Shown here in pieces: positions 14,092 to 17,535 of a stretch of DNA of 17,535 nucleotides (position 1 is the stretch's first letter; each line of letters opens with the position of its first letter). The notes beneath the pieces are model-generated. The model saw only the letters and a list, made by a program, of their open reading frames with translations. It was not told the origin of the DNA and ran no database searches. Origin of the DNA: Pseudomonadota bacterium (lineage in GTDB: Bacteria; Pseudomonadota; Alphaproteobacteria; Sphingomonadales; Sphingomonadaceae); the NCBI GenBank assembly GCA_023387085.1, contig JAEWIL010000009.1:1-17535 (forward strand). Reading direction: 5' to 3'. Position numbers and translations under genes: made by a program.

Positions 14092-16410
14092 TTGGCCAAA
14101 GGACCGAAACGGCCGAAACCCGCCGGGCTACCGACGAGTGAGCAGATACTGCGCTTCCTTCAGGACAGCCCCGGCGCGGTCGGCAAGCGCGAGATTGCCA
14201 AGCATTTTGGTCTGCACGGGGCCGACAAGATCGCGCTGAAGGCGCTGCTCAAGGACATGACCGACGAGGGGCTCGTCGACATGGCGCCGGGGCGGGCCTT
14301 CCACAAACATGGCGGACTGCCGAAGGTGACGGTGCTGCGCGTCGCAGCGGTCGAGAGCGACGTCGTGTGGGCTGTGCCCGATCGCTGGGAAGGCGCCGGG
14401 CCGCCGCCGCGCCTTCGCGTGATGGAAAAGGGTCGCAAGGGCGCGCTCGGAATCGGCGACCGCATCCTGTCGCGCACCGAGGAACGCGGCAGCGGCCATG
14501 TCGCGCATCCGATGAAAAAGCTGCAGGCCGGCGGCGAGACGATCATCGGCGTGCTCGTTGCCGACACCGGTCCCGGCGGCAAGCCGGTGACCTGGCTGCG
14601 TCCGGCCGACAAGCGCGCGCGGTTCGACTTTGCCGTTTCCGACATAGGCGACGCCGCGATCGGCGATCTTGTCCGCGCCGAACTGACCGGACGCGGCCCC
14701 GCGACGAAGGCGCGCGTCATAGACCGCATCGGCGATCCCTTCGCCCCGCGCTCGCTCAGCATGATCGCGATCGCCCGGCACGAAATCCCGCATATCTTCG
14801 CCGATGAAACGCTCGATGAGGCCGAGCGCGCGGCGAAGCTTCCGCTCACGCGCGAGGGACGCGAGGATTTGCGCGATTTGCCGATCATCGCGATCGATCC
14901 GATCGATGCACGCGATCATGACGACGCCGTCTGGGCGATCCCCGACGAGGACGCGAAGAACAAGGGCGGGTGGAAGGCGATCGTCACGATTGCCGACGTC
15001 AGTTACTATGTCCGCGCCGACGGTGCGCTCGATCGCGAGGCGCGGCGGCGCGGCAACAGCGTCTACTTCCCCGACCAAGTCGTACCGATGCTGCCCGAGA
15101 CGCTCTCGGCCGGCGTCTGCTCGCTGAAGGCGGGCGAGGATCGCGCCGCAATGGCGTGCCACCTCGTCATCGACAAGCATGGCAAGGTGACGTCATGGCG
15201 CTTCACGCGCGCGCTCGTCCGGCTGCGTGCGAACATCGCCTATGAGCGCGCGCAAGCGGCCTATGATGCCGATGTTCCCGACGAGGGATGGGATGCCGAT
15301 GTGCTTTCGACGCTCAAAAATCTGTGGGGCTGCTGGGCATTGCTGGCAAAGGCGCGCGCCGCGCGGGCGCCGCTCGACCTCGACCTGCCCGAGCGGCAGG
15401 TAATCCTCGACGAAGCAGGCGGGATCGCCGAAATCCGAGTGCGCGAACGCCTCGATTCGATGCGGCTGATCGAGGATTATATGATCGCCGCGAACGTCGC
15501 GGCGGCGAAGGCGCTCGAGGCGAAGAAATCGCCCGTCATGTACCGGATTCACGAGCCGCCGAGCCGCGAGAAGCTCGTCAGCCTGAAAGACTATCTCGAA
15601 ACCTTCGACCAGAGCTTCGCGCTGGGACAGGTCATCACCCCCGCGGTGTTCAATCGGCTGATCGACGGCTTTTCGGACGACGACCGGCTGGCCGAGATCA
15701 TGCAGGCGATCCTGCGCAGCCAGACGCAGGCCTATTATGGCCCCGCCAATGCCGGTCACTTTGGTCTCGCGCTCGGCTCCTACGCGCATTTCACCTCGCC
15801 GATCCGCCGCTACGCCGATCTGATCGTTCACCGCGCGCTCGTCGATGGCTATCGCCTCGAAGTGCCGGGCAAGCCGAAGGGCCTGCCCGAACGCACTGGG
15901 CTCGGCGAGGCCGATCGCAAGGGATTGTCGCGCATCGGCGAGGCGATCAGTGCGCTCGAACGCCGCGCGATGGAGGCCGAGCGCGAGACGATCGACCGCT
16001 ATGTCGCGGCCTATCTGGCGACGAAGACCGGCGAGATCGTGTCGGCGCGGATCACTGGCGTCCAGCCGTTCGGCTTTTTTGCGACAGTCGACGGGCTTGG
16101 CGGCGACGGGCTGGTGCCGGTGTCGGCGCTGGGCAGCGAGCGCTTCTTCTACGACGAGGCGGCGCGGACGCTCGACAGCGAGCATGGCCGGGTGAGCTAT
16201 TCAACCGGGCAGCGGATCGACCTGCGGCTGATGGAGGCGAATCCGATCAGCGGCGCGCTGCGCTTCGAGCTGCCCGATGCGCCCGAAGGCGGCTTCCGAA
16301 ACCGCCCGCCGCGCCGTGACGGGATGAAAGGGAAAGACAAGGCTGGCAAGCATATGGTGGGCAAGCGCGGACGGCCCGGCAATATCCGGCATCAGGGACG
16401 GAAGCGCTAG
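14092..16410 (+). CDS. rnr: Ribonuclease R (TTG start)
   Basis: Processive 3'-to-5' exoribonuclease that degrades structured RNA, 772 residues. Order: basic N-terminus and winged-helix domain (about 14-75, ILRFLQDSPGAVGKREIAKH), cold-shock domains (about 80-230), the RNB catalytic domain with the metal-binding aspartates in IDPIDARDHDDAV (D269, D272, D275, D277, D278), FTSPIRRYADLIVHRALV, an S1 domain from about residue 645 (GEIVSARITGVQPFGFFATV), and a Lys/Arg-rich tail. All catalytic positions are present. The start is TTG at 14092, abutting the proS stop TAG with no gap; the winged helix begins about 14 residues later, so a later start would truncate it. No clear ribosome site exists beyond what lies in the end of proS, suggesting translational coupling. 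Confidence 0.95.
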   Translation: MAKGPKRPKPAGLPTSEQILRFLQDSPGAVGKREIAKHFGLHGADKIALKALLKDMTDEGLVDMAPGRAFHKHGGLPKVTVLRVAAVESDVVWAVPDRWEGAGPPPRLRVMEKGRKGALGIGDRILSRTEERGSGHVAHPMKKLQAGGETIIGVLVADTGPGGKPVTWLRPADKRARFDFAVSDIGDAAIGDLVRAELTGRGPATKARVIDRIGDPFAPRSLSMIAIARHEIPHIFADETLDEAERAAKLPLTREGREDLRDLPIIAIDPIDARDHDDAVWAIPDEDAKNKGGWKAIVTIADVSYYVRADGALDREARRRGNSVYFPDQVVPMLPETLSAGVCSLKAGEDRAAMACHLVIDKHGKVTSWRFTRALVRLRANIAYERAQAAYDADVPDEGWDADVLSTLKNLWGCWALLAKARAARAPLDLDLPERQVILDEAGGIAEIRVRERLDSMRLIEDYMIAANVAAAKALEAKKSPVMYRIHEPPSREKLVSLKDYLETFDQSFALGQVITPAVFNRLIDGFSDDDRLAEIMQAILRSQTQAYYGPANAGHFGLALGSYAHFTSPIRRYADLIVHRALVDGYRLEVPGKPKGLPERTGLGEADRKGLSRIGEAISALERRAMEAERETIDRYVAAYLATKTGEIVSARITGVQPFGFFATVDGLGGDGLVPVSALGSERFFYDEAARTLDSEHGRVSYSTGQRIDLRLMEANPISGALRFELPDAPEGGFRNRPPRRDGMKGKDKAGKHMVGKRGRPGNIRHQGRKR

Positions 16411-16420
16411 CTCACTTCGC

Positions 16421-16503
16421 CATTGCGAGGAGCCTTGGGCGACGCGGCAATCCAGAGTTTGCGTGAACCGCCCTGGATTGCTTCGCTTCGCTCGCAATGA
16501 CGG
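16421..16503. repeat. Element A, copy 2: palindromic repeat between convergent genes
   Basis: Starts CATTGCGAGGAG and CGACGCGGCAATCCAG on the left, ends CTGGATTGCTTCGCTTCGC and TCGCAATGACGG on the right. The outer (CATTGCGA/TCGCAATG) and inner (GCAATCCAG/CTGGATTGC) blocks are perfect inverted repeats, giving a hairpin of about 82 nt. It shares the outer blocks and the CGACGCGGCAATC and ATTGCTTC blocks with copy 1 at 2920-3023, but is shorter and better paired. It fills the whole gap between the ends of rnr (+) and the regulator (-), so a role in ending both transcripts is plausible. Confidence 0.87.
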
Positions 16504-16510
16504 AGTTTAT

Positions 16511-17293
16511 TTAGCGCACGGCCAAATTCGCCAACAGCGCCGCGCTTTCCGCATCCGCCGGAAAAAAAGCCTCGATCGCCAGTTCCGACAGCGTGATATC
16601 GACGGGCGTCCCGAAAATCGTCACCGTCGAAACGAAGCGGATTCGTCCCGATACCGTGTCGAGGACCAGCGGCACCGCGATACTGCTCACCGATCCCTCC
16701 TCATTGTCATTGGCGCCAACTGCATAGCCGGCGATTTCCTCACGCAGCGCCGCCAGCTCAGGATCTGCGCTGGCTTCGATCTGCAGATCGAGCCGGTGCA
16801 GGATGTGCGCGCGCCATGTCGCATAATTCGCAATCTGCGGCGCTAGCCCATCGGGATGCAGCGCGATCCGCAGCACATTGGCCGGCGGCGCCAGCAACGC
16901 AGGCGACACCTGCTCGGTCAGGATCGCGATCGCGTCGTTCGCCGCGATCATGTTCCAGTGCCGGTCGACCGCCAGCGCCGGATAGGGCTCGTGCCCCTTC
17001 AGCACATGCGCGACGATCGCGCGCATCCCGTCCATCTCGGCGCTGTCGAGCGGGCGTTCGCGATAGTCGGGCGCATAGCCTGCCGCCAGCAACAGCGCGT
17101 TACGCGCCCGATGCGGCACGTCCAGGCAGTCGGCGATCCGCTGCAACATCGTGGCGCTCGGTCTCGAGCGACCGGTCTCGATGAAGCTCAGGTGCCGCGT
17201 CGATATCTCGGTATCGAGCGCGAGGTCCATCTGGCTCATCCGGCGGCGCGTGCGCCATTCGCGCAATTGTGCGCCCAGGGGTGCAACTTGCAT
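16511..17293 (-). CDS. XRE-family regulator with MmyB-like ligand-binding domain
   Basis: 260-residue cytosolic transcription factor. The N-terminal XRE-type helix-turn-helix spans about residues 8-63 (LREWRTRRRMSQMDLALDTE, then ISTRHLSFIETGRSRPSATML). The rest matches the MmyB-like transcription regulator ligand-binding domain (PF17765): RNALLLAAGYAPDYRERPL, then AVDRHWNMIAANDAI, and a C-terminal block TVTIFGTPVDITLSELAIEAFFPADAES (quoted in part; residues about 218-250). Such regulators often control a divergent neighbour, here a membrane-protein gene. ATG at 17293 is set by a perfect AAGGAGGA site 7 nt upstream; the frame stays open further back to 17416, but that would bury the ribosome site and overlap the divergent gene start. 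The ligand is unknown. Confidence 0.9.
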   Translation of the reverse strand: MQVAPLGAQLREWRTRRRMSQMDLALDTEISTRHLSFIETGRSRPSATMLQRIADCLDVPHRARNALLLAAGYAPDYRERPLDSAEMDGMRAIVAHVLKGHEPYPALAVDRHWNMIAANDAIAILTEQVSPALLAPPANVLRIALHPDGLAPQIANYATWRAHILHRLDLQIEASADPELAALREEIAGYAVGANDNEEGSVSSIAVPLVLDTVSGRIRFVSTVTIFGTPVDITLSELAIEAFFPADAESAALLANLAVR

Positions 17294-17300
17294 CGGACGT

Positions 17301-17308
17301 TCCTCCTT
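17301..17308 (-). promoter_or_regulatory. Strong ribosome binding site of the XRE regulator
   Basis: AAGGAGGA on the minus strand, 7 nt before ATG 17293. It decides the start of the regulator against longer in-frame readings. Confidence 0.85.
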
Positions 17309-17400
17309 ATTCCGAACTGTTAGCGGACCCTGTTTCCGAATCCCATTACCTCCAACGTAATCGACGCCATTCCATCCGGGCGCCAGACAGGACGGGTTCG

Positions 17401-17407
17401 AAAGGAG
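17401..17407 (+). promoter_or_regulatory. Ribosome binding site of the partial membrane-protein gene
   Basis: AAAGGAG, 7 nt before ATG 17415. An ATG at 17410 is in a different frame that meets TGA after 11 codons, so 17415 is the start. Confidence 0.75.
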
Positions 17408-17414
17408 AAATGTC

Positions 17415-17535
17415 ATGTCCTATTTCAATCTCAAGACGGTGCTGATCGTTGACGCCGTGACCTGTACGGTCCTCTTTCTGGCGTGCGTGTTCGGCACGGC
17501 GACGGTCGCGTCGCTGTTCGGCCTGCCGTCCGGGG
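17415..17535 (+). CDS. Membrane protein, N-terminal part only (cut by window end)
   Basis: Only the first 40 codons are present: MSYFNLKTVLIVDAVTCTVL followed by a further hydrophobic stretch and VASLFGLPSG. Residues about 8-36 are hydrophobic and would form a membrane helix; with no positive cluster and a polar start this could be an uncleaved first transmembrane segment of a small inner-membrane protein. I do not recognise the family. The good ribosome site and divergent placement opposite an XRE/MmyB-like regulator suggest it is the regulator's target. The reading frame is open to the window edge. Confidence 0.7.
   Translation, partial: MSYFNLKTVLIVDAVTCTVLFLACVFGTATVASLFGLPSG

Larger units (their letters stand above)
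17294..17414. promoter_or_regulatory. Divergent promoter region, regulator (-) / membrane protein (+)
   Basis: The 121-nt gap contains ribosome sites at both ends and should hold both promoters. ATTACCTCCAACGTAAT at 17345-17361 contains 5-bp inverted arms (ATTAC/GTAAT) around a 7-nt centre, near the middle of the gap, and is a weak candidate operator for the adjacent XRE regulator. I see no confident -35/-10 pair. Confidence 0.35.

Noticed and set aside
17294..17416. N-terminal extension of the XRE regulator to 17416
   Set aside because: It would include the perfect ribosome site inside the gene and overlap the divergent gene's start; the extra residues are not part of the helix-turn-helix.
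1..17535. Search by eye for tRNA/rRNA genes, CRISPR arrays, insertion sequences, toxin-antitoxin pairs and phage genes
   Set aside because: None seen: no tandem spaced repeats, no transposase or integrase motifs, no cloverleaf-like tRNA sequence in the intergenic regions.

Overview
The window looks like a chromosomal segment from a high-GC alphaproteobacterium, most likely a sphingomonad (Sphingopyxis/Sphingomonas-like). This rests on the GC-rich codon use, a very large TonB-dependent receptor of the sphingomonad type, PhaR, a PCC-type acyl-CoA carboxylase alpha subunit, and two kinds of palindromic intergenic repeat. The genus is inference. I see no phage, IS, CRISPR, tRNA or rRNA.

Layout, left to right. 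(1) Positions 1-2905 (+): the C-terminal half of biotin synthase bioB, a small secreted LprI/DUF1311 protein whose ATG overlaps the bioB stop, and pccA, a biotin-carrying carboxylase subunit. Biotin synthesis thus sits beside a biotin consumer. (2) 2920-3023 holds an imperfect palindromic repeat (element A), directly followed by csaA (+); a second palindrome (element B, 3448-3550) separates csaA from a convergent cyclase-family hydrolase (-). (3) The hydrolase is divergent from an MHS-family MFS transporter with an unusual periplasmic insert; alanine racemase (alr) follows the transporter by 40 nt. (4) alr converges on, and overlaps by 4 nt, a Sel1-like/2-oxoglutarate-Fe(II) oxygenase (-). A strong intrinsic terminator and then a 1075-residue TonB-dependent receptor (-) lie upstream of the oxygenase. 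(5) A 503-nt non-coding region separates the receptor from phaR (+) and carries a perfect 16-bp palindrome. (6) phaR, proS and rnr run in the + direction. ProS is of the archaeal/eukaryotic-like type and rnr starts with TTG directly after the proS stop. (7) A second element A copy separates rnr from a convergent XRE/MmyB-like regulator (-), which is divergent from a membrane-protein gene cut by the window edge.

Most of this is ordinary core genome. The items most worth a second look are the receptor/oxygenase pair split by a terminator, the archaeal-type ProRS that has lost most of its zinc cysteines, the cysteine-bearing insert in the transporter, and the palindromic elements placed exactly at gene ends. 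I found no convincing wholly new system.
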